From Streptosporangium album (GTDB taxonomy: Bacteria; Actinomycetota; Actinomycetes; Streptosporangiales; Streptosporangiaceae), in contig NZ_JACHJU010000004.1 of NCBI RefSeq assembly GCF_014203795.1, forward strand, positions 124,001-188,000: DNA of 64,000 bases. The letters are read 5' to 3'. The notes under the pieces were generated by a model. The model was given only the letters and a program-made list of their open reading frames with translations, was not told where the DNA came from and searched no databases. Shown here in pieces: positions 43,798 through 53,767 of the stretch; within the stretch, counting starts at the first letter, position 1, and each line of letters opens with the position of its first letter. The position numbers and the translations under genes were made by a program.

Positions 43798-44253
43798 TCA
43801 CCCGTAGTGCTCCCCGACCAGCGCGGGCGGGCACGTCTCGCCCGCGAAGATCACCGTGCCGAGCGCCCCGAACGCGTCGGCCAGTGACCAGCCTGCCGCC
43901 GCGGGCCGGCGTCCAGTAGATCCCGGCAGCCGAGCCGTCGAACGAGTTGGACGAGCAGAGCAGGACCCCGGTGACCGGCGCTGCGCAGTGGGCCGGGCCC
44001 CGGTCGACCATGCAAGGGCGGCGCGCGAGACGGTGACGGGCTTCGGCGTGCCGGTCGAGCCGCTGGTGACGCAGGTGCAGGCGAGCCGCGCCGAGGTCAC
44101 GCGCTCTCGTGCACCCGCGCCGGCGTCCACCTCGTGCGCCACGCGGTAGGCCGCCCGCACGATGAACGTCGAGTTGAGCACGCTCCCCGGCACGGCCTGC
44201 TCCAGCCCGAGCAGCAGTTGCTGGGCGTAGGTGAACGGGATCTCTGTCGTCAT
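43798..44253 (-). pseudogene. Nonribosomal peptide synthetase remnant
   Basis: The ATG at 44253 opens with PFTYAQQLLLGLEQAVPGSV, the first motif of a condensation domain. After ~45 codons the sequence jumps to TSGSTGTPKPVTVSRAALA, the A3 motif of an adenylation domain. Further on, in shifted frames, are VLLCSSNSFDGSAAGIYW and ALGTVIFAGETCPPALVGEH, the next adenylation motifs. Everything between is deleted and several indels are present. The start overlaps the P450 stop (ATGA), so the two were an operon of a lost biosynthetic cluster. Confidence 0.75.
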
Positions 44254-44899
44254 TGGCCTCTCCTGGGCGTCCCCGAGATGATCAGCTTCTTGAAACCGGT
44301 GAGGAAGGTCGATCGCAGCCGGACCGGTTCGCCGGCCACCTCGACGTCGGCGAACGTCGCGAAGAGCGTCGCGAAGAACAGCCGCAGCGTCAGCCGGGCC
44401 AGGTGGGATCCGATGCAGTAGTGGTGTCCGCTGCCGAAGGCGAGATGGCGGTTGGGCGTGCGGGCCGGGTCGAACGTGTCGGGGCCGGCGAAGACGGCGG
44501 GGTCGCGGTTGGCCGAGCCGATCCAGGCGACCACGGGCTCGCCCGCCGCGAGCTGCACGCCCGACAGCCGCACCGGCCGGGTCGTGTGCCGCATGAAGTG
44601 GCTGCCGGGCGACGCCCACCGCAGCGCCTCCTCCACGCCGCCGCGCAGCAGGTCGGGACGGCTCGCCCAGGCGCGGTAGCCACCGCCGCGGGCCAGCTCG
44701 AACACCGTCGTACCGGCCACGTGGGGCAGCGTGACGCCGGCCCGAGCAGCAGGCTGTAGCAGTTGGAGACGGCCGTGCCGGGGTCCATCCGGCCGCCGTC
44801 CGGCGACAGCATCAGGCTGATCAGGTCGTCGCCCGGTTTGCGGGCGCGTTCCCGTACCAGGTGGACGAAGTAGGCGAACAGCTCGCGGTGCGCCCACAT
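44250..44899 (-). pseudogene. Cytochrome P450, truncated and frameshifted
   Basis: The C-terminal ~215 residues of a bacterial P450. The I-helix region is degenerate (NCYSLLLG in one frame, then AGVTLPHVAGTTVFELA in the next, with a shift near 44745). The ExxR motif is in VEEALRWASPG, and the haem-binding loop is LAFGSGHHYCIGSHLARLTL with the axial Cys. The N-terminal half is missing; at 44899 it abuts a recombinase tail in the opposite orientation. Its stop overlaps the NRPS start, suggesting it modified the peptide made by that synthetase. Confidence 0.82.
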
Positions 44900-44900
44900 C

Positions 44901-45062
44901 CTGCGGCACACCTTGGCGACCAACCTGCTGCGCGCGGGCGTCGACGTCGTCGTCGCCGCCGAACTCCTCGGCCATGCCCGACTCGACACCACGCGCCGGT
45001 ACACCCTGCCCACCCACGCCGACCTCGAAGACGCCGTCAGCCACCTCCCCACTGATCATTAG
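44901..45062 (+). pseudogene. Tyrosine recombinase, C-terminal fragment
   Basis: About 53 codons: [20 protein letters not shown], then [20 protein letters not shown], the H-x-x-R remnant through the nucleophile Tyr (RRYTLP) of an integrase, ending in TAG. It directly abuts the truncated P450, marking a recombination junction. The sequence differs from both full recombinases in this window. Confidence 0.75.
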
Positions 45063-45116
45063 GGCACCGCTGAACTGGGCGGACTCAATCGCGTGTACCT
45101 GGCTGCACCACTCTTA

Positions 45117-45263
45117 CCGACACCCCACCTCGCCGCCGTCTTCGGCCTCGACCCCAAGACCGCCATCCGCCACGCCGAAAACGCCCGCGCCCTCCTCGTC
45201 ACCATGACCGAGGAGCAGAACCCCGCCAGTCGAGACGAACCCAAGGGTCCACAACCCATATAG
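45117..45263 (+). pseudogene. Integrase-associated C-terminal tail (tentative)
   Basis: About 48 codons in good coding context: TPHLAAVFGLDPKTAIRHAE, NARALLVTMTEEQNPASRDE and a TAG. It resembles C-terminal tails of actinomycete integrases that end in a helix-turn-helix-like segment. No start. It lies just after the recombinase fragment and may be a second piece of the same or a related gene. Confidence 0.35.
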
Positions 45264-45492
45264 AGCCTGAAGACCCTTCAGTTCGCCTGAACTCTGGGAT
45301 TTCTAGGCCCATGGGGAGCAATGGAACGAGAACGTACGCTAAGCCGTGATCTTGCGCCCGGAAGGTGGAGGACGCCGGTGAGGTCGAAGCAGCGATCGCG
45401 TATCCGTATGACCCGGGCCCCCGCGTCATCATCTGGACGGTTCGTGGGAACCACCGTCAGGCCCGTGTCGTCCCGGTTGCCCTGCACGGGGG

Positions 45493-47415
45493 CTATTCGC
45501 CGCCGCGCAGGGCGGTGCCCGGCTGCTGGCGAAGGGCGATGTGCGTGGTCAGTAGCCCCGTGGTGAGTGCGAGGACACCTGCCGCGCCCAGGATCAGAGC
45601 GATGGTGGGACCTTCCAGGGAGGGGTACGGCGAGTCGGTCAACGCCTTACTGAACACCGTCAGCACCATTGCGGCCACCGTCGCGCCGACGCCGAGTGCG
45701 GCGAGCACCGTGACGGCGTTCTCCGCGCTCATCATGCGGGCGACCTGCCTGCGCGTCGCACCGACGAGCCGCAACAACGCGAATTCCCCGGCGCGCTCCA
45801 TGGTGGTCATCACCAGCGTGTTCACCACCGAGATCGACGTGAACACGGTCACCACGACCAGCAGCAGGTAGGTGGCGGCCATCGATGCGTCCTGCTGGCG
45901 GCGCGCCTCGGACCAGTGCGCGGTGCGGTCCAGTACCTGCCAGGACGGATGCTCCCGCCGCAGAGCCTCCAGCCCCTCCGCCACCGTCTGCTGCTGTCCC
46001 GGCAGGGCGCGCACGTACACCGTTTCCTGGCCGGACGGCTCACCGTTCCGGTGCGCGGCGGCGAGCCGATGTGAGACGACGAGGTCACCGAACCCTCGGT
46101 CACGGGTGTAGATCGCGGTGACCCTGGTGCCTTCGCGACGGTCGTCGCCGAAGGAGAGCCACAGCCGATCGCCCACCGCGGCGTGGACCTTGCGGGCGAG
46201 CGCCCGGCTCATCGCGATGTCGTGCGAGCCGAGCCGGTCGACGTCGCCTTGGGCGACGCCCAGGTCCAGAACCTGGTTCAGCGGGCCGTCGGTGACCGCC
46301 TGGGCGATGGCATCCGCGCCCTGCCCCGCCGGATCGTTCCGGGTGAGCACCTGGGCCCATGTCTGCCGGGTGCCGACTGCCGCGGCCACCCCCGGCAGTC
46401 CGCTCACGGTCCGGTCGGCGGAGTCGGGCAGTCCTTTCCCCGCAGCCTGCACCAGATGGTCGGCGACCAGCCGACCGTGGTCCTGCTTTTGCAGCTCATG
46501 CCACTTCATCTGCGGGACGAACAGGGCGACGGCCGCGAACGCGACGGTGAGCGCGAGCGGCGTGGCGGCCGCGCCCAGCCTGCGGTGGCCGACGCCGAGG
46601 TTCGCCCGGACCAGCGGGCCGATCACCGGCAGTAGCACAAGGCACAGGAGCCCGAAGGCGGCACCCGCGAGCCTTCCGACCCAGGGGGCGAGCAGTCCCA
46701 CCGCGACCATGAGCACCATGACCATGCCGCCCGCCGCGTTGGCGGCGTCCGACACCGCGGACCGGGAGAGTGCCGCCAGCCCCCAGACGCCGCCGGCCAG
46801 CACCGCGAGTCCCAGCACCGTGCGTGCCACGCCCACACGCCGGGCGGGCACCGACGCCTCCCCCAGGGCTTGCAGGACGCGGACCTTGGCGGCTCGCCGA
46901 CTGCTGCTCCAGACGGCGAGTTGGGCCGTCACCCCGCACAGCGACACCGCGCCGAGCACGCTGGGCGGCCCGAAGCTCAACGAGAAGGATTCCGGCACCC
47001 AGCCCTGCCCGACGATCCAGGCCCGCAGCGCGGCCGCCAGCAGAACGCCGAGCCCACAGCCGGGGACGGCGGCGACGGCGGTGACCACGAGGGCCTCGTA
47101 GGCGATGAGCCGGCGGACCTGGCCGGGCGTCGCGGCGACGGCCCGGAGCAGGGCGATCTCCCGCGTGCGCTGCTGAACCGAGAGGGAGAAGGCGCCGGCC
47201 ACCGCGAAGGCGGAGACGAACAGGCAGATGAAGCCGAAGGGGACGGCGAAGGAGATGACGTCTCCCCCGCCCTGGGCCGGCGCCGCCCTCGCCCCCGATT
47301 CCAACAGCGCGGCGCAGGCCATCACTAGAAGCTGCGCGCACGTCATCGCCACGAACGATCCGGTGAAGGACGTTTTCCGGAACCGTACGGTGGACCAGGC
47401 CAGCGAGACGAGCAC
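45493..47415 (-). CDS. FtsX/MacB-type ABC transporter permease
   Basis: 640 residues from GTG 47415, one nucleotide after the ATPase stop. Topology: an N-terminal helix, a FtsX block (ISFAVPFGFICLFVSAFAVA, QQRTREIALLRAVAATPGQV), several central helices, a large extracellular domain (about residues 330-515), and a second FtsX block (MERAGEFALLRLVGATRRQV). The doubled FtsX domain is typical of actinobacterial exporters of the MacB/LolCDE class. With the ATPase at 47417 it makes a complete system, perhaps for peptide or lipid export or envelope stress. Substrate unknown. Confidence 0.88.
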   Translation of the reverse strand: MLVSLAWSTVRFRKTSFTGSFVAMTCAQLLVMACAALLESGARAAPAQGGGDVISFAVPFGFICLFVSAFAVAGAFSLSVQQRTREIALLRAVAATPGQVRRLIAYEALVVTAVAAVPGCGLGVLLAAALRAWIVGQGWVPESFSLSFGPPSVLGAVSLCGVTAQLAVWSSSRRAAKVRVLQALGEASVPARRVGVARTVLGLAVLAGGVWGLAALSRSAVSDAANAAGGMVMVLMVAVGLLAPWVGRLAGAAFGLLCLVLLPVIGPLVRANLGVGHRRLGAAATPLALTVAFAAVALFVPQMKWHELQKQDHGRLVADHLVQAAGKGLPDSADRTVSGLPGVAAAVGTRQTWAQVLTRNDPAGQGADAIAQAVTDGPLNQVLDLGVAQGDVDRLGSHDIAMSRALARKVHAAVGDRLWLSFGDDRREGTRVTAIYTRDRGFGDLVVSHRLAAAHRNGEPSGQETVYVRALPGQQQTVAEGLEALRREHPSWQVLDRTAHWSEARRQQDASMAATYLLLVVVTVFTSISVVNTLVMTTMERAGEFALLRLVGATRRQVARMMSAENAVTVLAALGVGATVAAMVLTVFSKALTDSPYPSLEGPTIALILGAAGVLALTTGLLTTHIALRQQPGTALRGGE

Positions 47416-47416
47416 G

Positions 47417-48265
47417 TCACACCCCCAGTCCGGCGAGCCGCTCGGCGACCGTCGCCGCCGACGGTCGGCGCAGCACGTCGATGATGCGCCCGTCCGCGAG
47501 CAGCAGCACGGCATCGGCGTACGAGGCGGCCGCTGGATCGTGGGTCACCATCAGGACCGTCTGACCGACCTCCTCGACCAGCCGGCGCAGCAGCTCAAGG
47601 ACCTTGCGGCCGGAGGAGGTGTCCAGCGCTCCGGTGGGCTCGTCGGCGAAGACCACGTCAGGCCGGGTGATCAAGGCCCGGGCGATGGCCACACGCTGCT
47701 GCTGGCCTCCCGACAGTTCCCCCGGCCGGTGGTGCCGACGTTCGCCGAGCCCGGTGTAGTCGATCAGCCGCTCCAGCCAGTCGCGGTCCAGCGTCGCTCG
47801 CCGGCCCGCGAGACGGACCGGCAGGACGATGTTCTGCTCGGCGGTCAGGGCGGGAAGGAGGTTGAACCCCTGGAAGACGAACCCGATGCGTTCACGGCGC
47901 AGCCTCGTCAAAGCCGTCTCACTGAGAGCGCCGAGTTCACGACCACCGACCTCGACCATGCCCTGATCCGGTCGCTCCAGGCCGGACGCGCAGTGCAGCA
48001 GCGTGCTCTTTCCCGACCCGGACGGGCCCATGATCGCGGTGAACGTGCCGTACGGCAATGCCGTCGACACGTTGTCCAGCGCAATCACTCCGCCCCGCCC
48101 TCGACCATGGGTCTTGCGCACTTCTGTGAGGCGTACCGCCCACCGGACCCCGCCCGCCGGCTCGGCGCCGGTCGCGAGCCGCGTCGGCGGTCGCTCCTCC
48201 GAACGCTCTGCCACTCGAGCTTCTGCCCTCCGGTCGACATCCCCGTCCAAACCACAGTCCTCCAT
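47417..48265 (-). CDS. ABC transporter ATPase (MacB/LolD type)
   Basis: About 282 residues from ATG 48265; homology begins at [11 protein letters not shown]. Walker [19 protein letters not shown]-loop [10 protein letters not shown], signature [15 protein letters not shown], Walker [13 protein letters not shown] and the switch His in [12 protein letters not shown] are all intact. LFQGFNLLP and the DEPTGALD box are typical of the MacB/LolD group. It lies directly upstream of the permease at 45493. The ~45 residues before the ABC core are polar and may be a wrong extension. Confidence 0.9.
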   Translation of the reverse strand: MEDCGLDGDVDRRAEARVAERSEERPPTRLATGAEPAGGVRWAVRLTEVRKTHGRGRGGVIALDNVSTALPYGTFTAIMGPSGSGKSTLLHCASGLERPDQGMVEVGGRELGALSETALTRLRRERIGFVFQGFNLLPALTAEQNIVLPVRLAGRRATLDRDWLERLIDYTGLGERRHHRPGELSGGQQQRVAIARALITRPDVVFADEPTGALDTSSGRKVLELLRRLVEEVGQTVLMVTHDPAAASYADAVLLLADGRIIDVLRRPSAATVAERLAGLGV

Positions 48266-48321
48266 CGCCGGCACGTGTGACCCCTGTCGCCCTGAACGCA
48301 GGTGCATCTATCATCTCATTT

Positions 48322-48943
48322 GTGATCGCCTTGGATCGGCTGGTGACGTTCATGGTCACCGCATTCGTCATTATCGTGATCCCCGGCCCAAGCGTGCTGT
48401 TCGTGGTGGGCTGAGCCCTTTCATACGGAAGGCGTACCGCGCTTGCTTCGGTGATCGGCAACGGACTGGGCGCACTGGTACTCGCCGCAACGGTAGCGTT
48501 CGGAGTCGGCTCCCTGGTGGCGCGGTCGGCCGTCCTGTTCACAGCGATCAAGCTGGCGGGCGCGTCATACCTGGTGTACTTGGGGATCAAGGCGTGGCTT
48601 GAGCGCGGTGGGCGGCTCAGTTTCGATCCGGATGCAGGCCGAGCGGGTGGCGGCGATTCGTTCAGGCTTCCTCGTCGGTGTGGCCAACCCGAAGGCGGCG
48701 GTGTTCTTCGCAGCGGTATTGCCACAGTTCGTGAACCGGCCAGCCGGACAGGTGCCGTTGCAGATGCTGATCCTGGGCGGGATCTTCACGCTGATCGGAT
48801 TGATCTTTGACTCGGCCTGGAGCCTGGTAGCGAGTAGCGCTCGCGTGTGGTTCGGCCGCTCTCCCAAACGGCTGAGGATCGTCGGTGGCGCTGGTGGCCT
48901 GGCAATGATCGGTCTCGGCCTGGGTGTCCATTCACGGGGGTGA
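48322..48943 (+). pseudogene. LysE/RhtB-family exporter, nonsense and frameshift
   Basis: Membrane exporter of amino acids or small metabolites. From GTG 48322 it reads LVTFMVTAFVIIVIPGPSVL, the LysE signature, then FVVG-stop: the TGA at about 48412 stands where relatives have Arg before ALSYGRRTALASV. The frame continues well (AIKLAGASYLVYLGIKAW) to ~48600, shifts, and finishes SGFLVGVANPKAAVFFAAVL through GGAGGLAMIGLGLGVH at 48943. One nonsense mutation and one indel make it non-functional. Confidence 0.85.
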
Positions 48944-48950
48944 GCCCGCG

Positions 48951-50543
48951 TCAAGTGGCGACCGGCGTGGGTAGCCAAGGCCGTCCGGCGAGGACGGCGT
49001 GAATGGCGTCGATCGCGCGGATGCCGTGGCCCTTGGTGGTGACCAGGTAGAAGCGCACGCGGCAGTACCGGCCCAATGTGGCCATGGTGTGCCAGTAGCC
49101 GGAGACCGCTTGATGGCGTTTCGGTTCCTTGAGCGCCTGCTCGCTGGCGTTGTTGGTGAACGGGACAGCGAAGTTCGAGGTGAACAGCCAGACCTGTTCG
49201 GCCTTGGCCGCGAGTCGGCGGGCCAGCCGGTAGCCGGGGTGGTTGCCATCGTGCCAGTCGCGGTGCCGGTTGGTGATCTGTCCCCAGTGGACCTCGTGGT
49301 CGTAGCGGGCCCGCAGGCCGGCCAGCAGATCGTCGTCGAGGCGGTCCCGGTTGTCGGCGGCGGCCTGGCGGACCGCGACGAGCGCCGCCAGCAGGGTCTT
49401 GCGGACGCGTTCGGCCCAGCCCTGCTCGACCGGGTGCAGGTCCCGGACCCCGGCCAGGTGGCGGACCAGATGGGCGCCGCATTGCTGCACGCCGGCCAGC
49501 TGGCCGGCGAACTGCGCCCATCCCTTGTAGTCGTCGCGGACCAGGTAGCCCGCGTACCCGTTCAGGACGCCCAGGTCTTTGATCGCGTCCTTGGAGCGGG
49601 CGCCGATCGGCTTCAGCCAGACCAGCCGCTCATCGGGGGTGCGCAGGGTGACGATGTGCGGCCGGCCGGGCAGCGGCTCGCCCGTCTGTTCGTCGGTGTC
49701 CTTGCGCAGCACGTTGACCGGCGTTTCGTCACCGCACAGCACGTCTTCGGCTCGCAGGGCGGCCTTCATCGCCTCGTCGAACCCGGCGCAGGCCAGCTTG
49801 TCGGCGAACCGGGCATGGGCCTTGGCGACGAACCCGGCCGAGACCGACGTGCTCAGCAGCGCCTCCATCAACATCGCGGTCCGCTCGACCGGGACATTAC
49901 CCAGCGCCTGCACCATGATGGCCGCCGCGTTCACGTTCGGCCCGTACACCACGCTGCCCGCCTGCCCGGACGGCGCGGCCGCGCGGGTGGTCGTCCCGCA
50001 GCCGCCACACACCAGCTTCGGCAGCAGCCAATGCGTCTTTTCCACCGTGATCGGCGCGATGTCCCACACCTGCGCCCAATCGGCCCCGACCTGCCGGGCT
50101 CCGGCCAGGTCATGGCCACATCCCGAGCACTCGGCCGGCGGCTCGGCCGTCCGCTCCGCCCGCTCGCCCTCCGGCGCCGGGGTCAGCCCGGCTCCCTTAC
50201 GACCCTTCTGCCCGCCCGGCTTGCGATCCTTCGAGCGTTCCCGCTGCGAGGTCTGCCGCTCGGCCTTGCGGCGGGCCTTCGCCGCGATCGACTCCTTCGA
50301 CTCCGGAGTGGAGGAGTTCGTGCTGTCCATCCCCAACCGGCGTTCCAGCTCGGCCAGCCGCAACTCAAGACGACGACGAGCCTCACGCTCGGCCTCGCGT
50401 TCAGCAGCTCGGGCTGCTCGCTCCTCGGTGAGCAGCGTCTTCAGCACCGCGACCTCGGCGTCCTTGAGCTCCACCACCCGGCGCAGCTGCTCGTTGGCAG
50501 CACGCCACGCCTCTTCGGCAGTAGAGGGCGGGATGTCGGACAC
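48951..50543 (-). CDS. IS66-family transposase (TnpC)
   Basis: 530 residues, complete. An N-terminal coiled coil (VELKDAEVAVLKTLLTEERA and following) precedes GMDSTNSSTPESKES, the Lys-rich GGQKGRKGAGL, the zinc-binding CSGCGHDL and CGGCGTTTR, and the catalytic domain (VLCGDETPVNVL, YLVRDDYKGWAQF, NNASEQALKEPKRHQAVSGY). It is the actinobacterial stand-alone form without TnpA/TnpB. Ends of the element are not defined. It starts 8 bp after the broken LysE gene. Confidence 0.92.
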   Translation of the reverse strand: MSDIPPSTAEEAWRAANEQLRRVVELKDAEVAVLKTLLTEERAARAAEREAEREARRRLELRLAELERRLGMDSTNSSTPESKESIAAKARRKAERQTSQRERSKDRKPGGQKGRKGAGLTPAPEGERAERTAEPPAECSGCGHDLAGARQVGADWAQVWDIAPITVEKTHWLLPKLVCGGCGTTTRAAAPSGQAGSVVYGPNVNAAAIMVQALGNVPVERTAMLMEALLSTSVSAGFVAKAHARFADKLACAGFDEAMKAALRAEDVLCGDETPVNVLRKDTDEQTGEPLPGRPHIVTLRTPDERLVWLKPIGARSKDAIKDLGVLNGYAGYLVRDDYKGWAQFAGQLAGVQQCGAHLVRHLAGVRDLHPVEQGWAERVRKTLLAALVAVRQAAADNRDRLDDDLLAGLRARYDHEVHWGQITNRHRDWHDGNHPGYRLARRLAAKAEQVWLFTSNFAVPFTNNASEQALKEPKRHQAVSGYWHTMATLGRYCRVRFYLVTTKGHGIRAIDAIHAVLAGRPWLPTPVAT

Positions 50544-50661
50544 AGGACAGCATGATCGAGGATCACCTCCCGCAGATCAAACCGGAACAGCGCTGCAGGT
50601 CACGAGGGCCCGTGAATGGACACCGGCCTGGGCATCGCCGTAACCGGCCGAAAAGACTGAT

Positions 50662-50796
50662 GGGGTCCCAGTAGTAACGACGCAGGAAACAACGGATATG
50701 CAGGTCAGCGGCCCACCTTCCAGGCTGTGCCCGAAGGTTCTTAAGGAAGCTCTGACCTGCATATCCGTTGGATTTTTCGCCAGTACTACCGGGACT
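50662..50796. other. Class 2 palindromic recombination-like element, solo copy
   Basis: Two ~46-bp imperfect inverted arms around a ~45-bp centre. Each arm has an outer box GGGGTCCCAGTAGTAA (or GGAGTCCCGGTAGTAC) and an inner box AACGGATATGCAGGTCAG; the inner boxes are identical between arms. The same architecture occurs at 55594-55730 at the 5' end of recombinase 2. This copy lies inside an IS5 transposase remnant and 120 bp from the IS66 start. Confidence 0.8.
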
Positions 50797-50908
50797 CCTT
50801 CAAACGGCTACGCGTCCGCTACGAACACCGCGCCGATCTCCATCAGGGCCTGCTCGACCTGGCGTGCAGCATCATCTGCCTGCGCCGCCTTCGAACCTCA
50901 TTTTGAAA
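50783..50908 (+). pseudogene. IS5-family transposase, C-terminal scrap
   Basis: YYRDSFKRLRVRYEHRADLH then QGLLDLACSIICLRRLRTSF-stop is the end of an IS5-type DDE transposase. The upstream part is replaced by the palindromic element, whose right outer box overlaps the first codons. Confidence 0.65.
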
Positions 50909-51015
50909 CCATCAGTAAGTGAGCACTAATCATGTTGTAAGAGATTAATTGACCTTTAGTCAACCAATTGTTAGGCTCCGACCGCTTGATGATCTTCACA
51001 TGGATCGGAGCTTGA

Positions 51016-53751
51016 GTGCACAACCCCCCCACGCCCTCGGTTCACCATGCGCGGAAACGCCTGCTGAAGGGAATCGCGACGGGACTGCTGATCACGCCCC
51101 TCCTCGCGATCACCGCCACTCCAGCGGCTTCGGCCGACCCCGCCCCCAGCACGCCCTCCCAACAGACCCCCACCCCCACCGGCTTACCGAAAAACCCCGT
51201 CGAGCTGCTGGGCGCGGCGACGGAGACCACCCGGTTCTGGAAGCACCCCGACGGCCACGTGACCTCGGAGATCTGGTCGAGGCCCGTCCGCGTCAAGCAG
51301 CGCGGCGCCTGGGCGTGGATCGACCCCACCCTGGCAGAGCAGAACGGCACCGTGAAACCCAAGGTGATCAAGGGCGACCTCGCCCTGTCCGCCGGGGGCG
51401 GCACCGGCCCGTTCGCCACCTTCCGCCCGAACGCCCAGCAGTCCCTGGCGCTATCGTGGCCCACCGACCTGCCCAAGCCCATCCTGCAGGGCAGCCGGGC
51501 GACCTACCCCGACGCGGCCGGCCCCGGAGCCGACCTGGTGGTCACCGCGCTCCCCACCGGATTCCGGCAGGACGTGGTCCTGCGGACCCGGCCGGACAAG
51601 ACGCCACAGCTGGAGATCCCGGTCACCGCCACGGGCCTGACCCTGGCCGAGGCATCCGACGGCCGACTGCGGCTGACCGATCAGCACGGTCAGGGCGTCG
51701 CCGTCGCCCCCAAGCCCGCCCTGCGCGACACCGCGGACCCGAAGGGCCGCGACCACCACGGTAAGCGCGGCACCGTCGAGGTCAAGGTGCGCACCGAGGG
51801 TGACCGCCAAACGCTGCTCCTCACCCCCGATGCCGACTTCCTGGCCGACCCTGCCACCGCCTACCCGGTGACCCTCAGCTCCGCGTTCAGCATGGCGATC
51901 ACCGCCGACACCGACGTCAACAGCGTCTACGACTTCAACAACATCGACGGTCCGGCCCTCAAGGCGGGCACCGAATCCACCGGCGAAAAGGGCCGCACCT
52001 ACCTGAAGTTCGACATCTCCCCGATGGTCGGCCAAAACGTCAGCAACGCCACGCTCTCCCTGCTGAACGTCGACGGCCCCAGCTGCGGCACCAAGGTGGG
52101 AGCCGGCATCCAGGTCCGCCGCGTCACCAGCGCATGGGACCCCTCCACCCTCACCTGGTCCCCCCAGCCGACCAACACCACCGAAAACGCCGTCACCAAC
52201 ACCAGCAGCGTCCACTCAGGATCCTGCGCCCCCGCCCCGATGAACTGGGACATCACCGCCATCGCGAAGCAATGGACGGGCGACATCGGCAACTACGGCC
52301 TCGTCCTCATGTCCCCCACCGAGGCCAAGAGCGCCAACTCCCGGGTCTTCCCCTCCGCCGAAGACACCGACTTCAACACCCCGCCCAAGCTCACAGCCAC
52401 CTTCACCCCCGCCGGCGGCCCCACCGTCGTCAGCCCCGCCGGGCCCGACGGCGTGGAGGTCTTCACCGCGCCCAATGAATGGGGCACGGACCTCCTCCCG
52501 ATGGCCGAGGGACAAGCCCATGCGCTGAGTTCGGCGTATGACCGCGTCGAGACCAATGGCGACGCGCTGGCTCCCCCGTATGTCGACATGGTCACCGGCA
52601 ACGTCATCGTCCCCGCGGCTACGGTGGACGGCCGGGCCGTTGCGTCCACTTCCCTGACTGGTACCGCCTACCTTGGCCTCGGCGGCGTCGACTGGACGCT
52701 TCCCGGCACCTACACCGGTGCCGACACCGATGAAGACGCCGAAGCGCCGGCGGGCCCGTCGGAGGAATACAACTTCACTCCGCAGGTCCCGGATGTGGTC
52801 AACAGCTACAGCAAGCTGTCGACCATCGCCAGCGAGATCCCGACGCTGGACCCGAGCCAAATGCCCGGTGTCGGCGGCGTCGTCGAGTCACGCCCGTGGC
52901 CTGAACGAAACCAGGTCCTCCTTACCGCGAACGCTGTGACTCCCGAGCTGCGGCTGGCCCTGGCGCAGCGCTATGGCACAAACACCGTGACCATCTGGCT
53001 GAATCCAGACGCCACGCGCAGCAATATTCAGGACACGCGAGACAACGATAATGACGAATACGTCAACGGTGGAGGCGCATACTTTACCTCGAAGAATGCC
53101 GGATGCACCGTGGGGTTCGCCTGGGCGGTTCCCGAAGGTAGGCGTATGGTGACGGCCGGGCACTGCCTTCCCGACATCGGCGAGTTCCAATACGTGGACA
53201 GGGTGGTAGGCACGGAGAGAATGCATATTGGAATTACCCTTTCCAGCACTTGGGTAATGGGCAAGGGGTCCGTGAAGCTCCCCGGTCAGACGCAGACCCG
53301 CGGGGACGCCGCGATAGTGGAGTACTTTGACTCGTACAAGCCCACGGCGTCGATATTCGTCGGCGGGGTGACCTCAGGCGAGAAGCGCCCTGTGAGGCGC
53401 AGCTGGACTCGCCGCTCAGTGCCCGGTGACCTCTTCTGCATAGGAGGAAGGACAACCGGCCAGTCGTGCAACTGGAAGGTCGAAGAAGTCAATAAGCCAA
53501 TCCCGCAGGGTATAGATGGCGGCGGTTTCGCCGGCACTCTCGCGAACGGCGTTAGGGCAACACGGCGCGGCGACTGCTCAGAAGGAGGCGACTCCGGCGG
53601 CCCGATCTTCACCATCGAATCGGACGGGTACGTTGTCGCCAAGGGAATCCTCAGCGGCGGGGCGGACGTCCTTGGCTTCTGCAAACTTAACTTCACCGAT
53701 ATCCATGACGTTCGCAAAGCCTTCGGTGGCGACGTCATGAAGCGCCGATAA
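51016..53751 (+). CDS. Secreted DNRLRE-domain protein fused to an S1 serine protease
   Basis: 911 residues. A signal peptide (KRLLKGIATGLLITPLLAIT, then cleavage near ASA-DP) is followed by a Pro-rich linker and the ~450-residue module that usually precedes Rhs shells in actinomycetes: FWKHPDGHVTSEIWSRPVRV, then a DNRLRE-type domain (GRTYLKFDISPMVGQNVSNA, WDITAIAKQWTGD). Instead of Rhs repeats, the C-terminal ~220 residues form a chymotrypsin-like protease: MVTAGHCLPD (His), QTRGDAAIVEYF (Asp), GDCSEGGDSGGPIFTIESDG (Ser), with a Cys pair around the serine loop. All three catalytic residues are present. Likely exported and possibly wall-associated; target unknown. A lipoprotein gene follows 16 nt downstream. 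The TTG/ATG-poor, AT-rich 100 bp upstream probably holds the promoter; a GTG at 51016 starts the frame. Confidence 0.85.
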   Translation: MHNPPTPSVHHARKRLLKGIATGLLITPLLAITATPAASADPAPSTPSQQTPTPTGLPKNPVELLGAATETTRFWKHPDGHVTSEIWSRPVRVKQRGAWAWIDPTLAEQNGTVKPKVIKGDLALSAGGGTGPFATFRPNAQQSLALSWPTDLPKPILQGSRATYPDAAGPGADLVVTALPTGFRQDVVLRTRPDKTPQLEIPVTATGLTLAEASDGRLRLTDQHGQGVAVAPKPALRDTADPKGRDHHGKRGTVEVKVRTEGDRQTLLLTPDADFLADPATAYPVTLSSAFSMAITADTDVNSVYDFNNIDGPALKAGTESTGEKGRTYLKFDISPMVGQNVSNATLSLLNVDGPSCGTKVGAGIQVRRVTSAWDPSTLTWSPQPTNTTENAVTNTSSVHSGSCAPAPMNWDITAIAKQWTGDIGNYGLVLMSPTEAKSANSRVFPSAEDTDFNTPPKLTATFTPAGGPTVVSPAGPDGVEVFTAPNEWGTDLLPMAEGQAHALSSAYDRVETNGDALAPPYVDMVTGNVIVPAATVDGRAVASTSLTGTAYLGLGGVDWTLPGTYTGADTDEDAEAPAGPSEEYNFTPQVPDVVNSYSKLSTIASEIPTLDPSQMPGVGGVVESRPWPERNQVLLTANAVTPELRLALAQRYGTNTVTIWLNPDATRSNIQDTRDNDNDEYVNGGGAYFTSKNAGCTVGFAWAVPEGRRMVTAGHCLPDIGEFQYVDRVVGTERMHIGITLSSTWVMGKGSVKLPGQTQTRGDAAIVEYFDSYKPTASIFVGGVTSGEKRPVRRSWTRRSVPGDLFCIGGRTTGQSCNWKVEEVNKPIPQGIDGGGFAGTLANGVRATRRGDCSEGGDSGGPIFTIESDGYVVAKGILSGGADVLGFCKLNFTDIHDVRKAFGGDVMKRR

Positions 53752-53767
53752 GAGCAGGTCATCTTCC

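Noticed and set aside
45264-45492. Weak hairpin and possible promoter upstream of the convergent ABC permease end
   Set aside because: The TTCAG/CTGAA stem is too short to be convincing and no downstream gene on the plus strand needs a promoter here.
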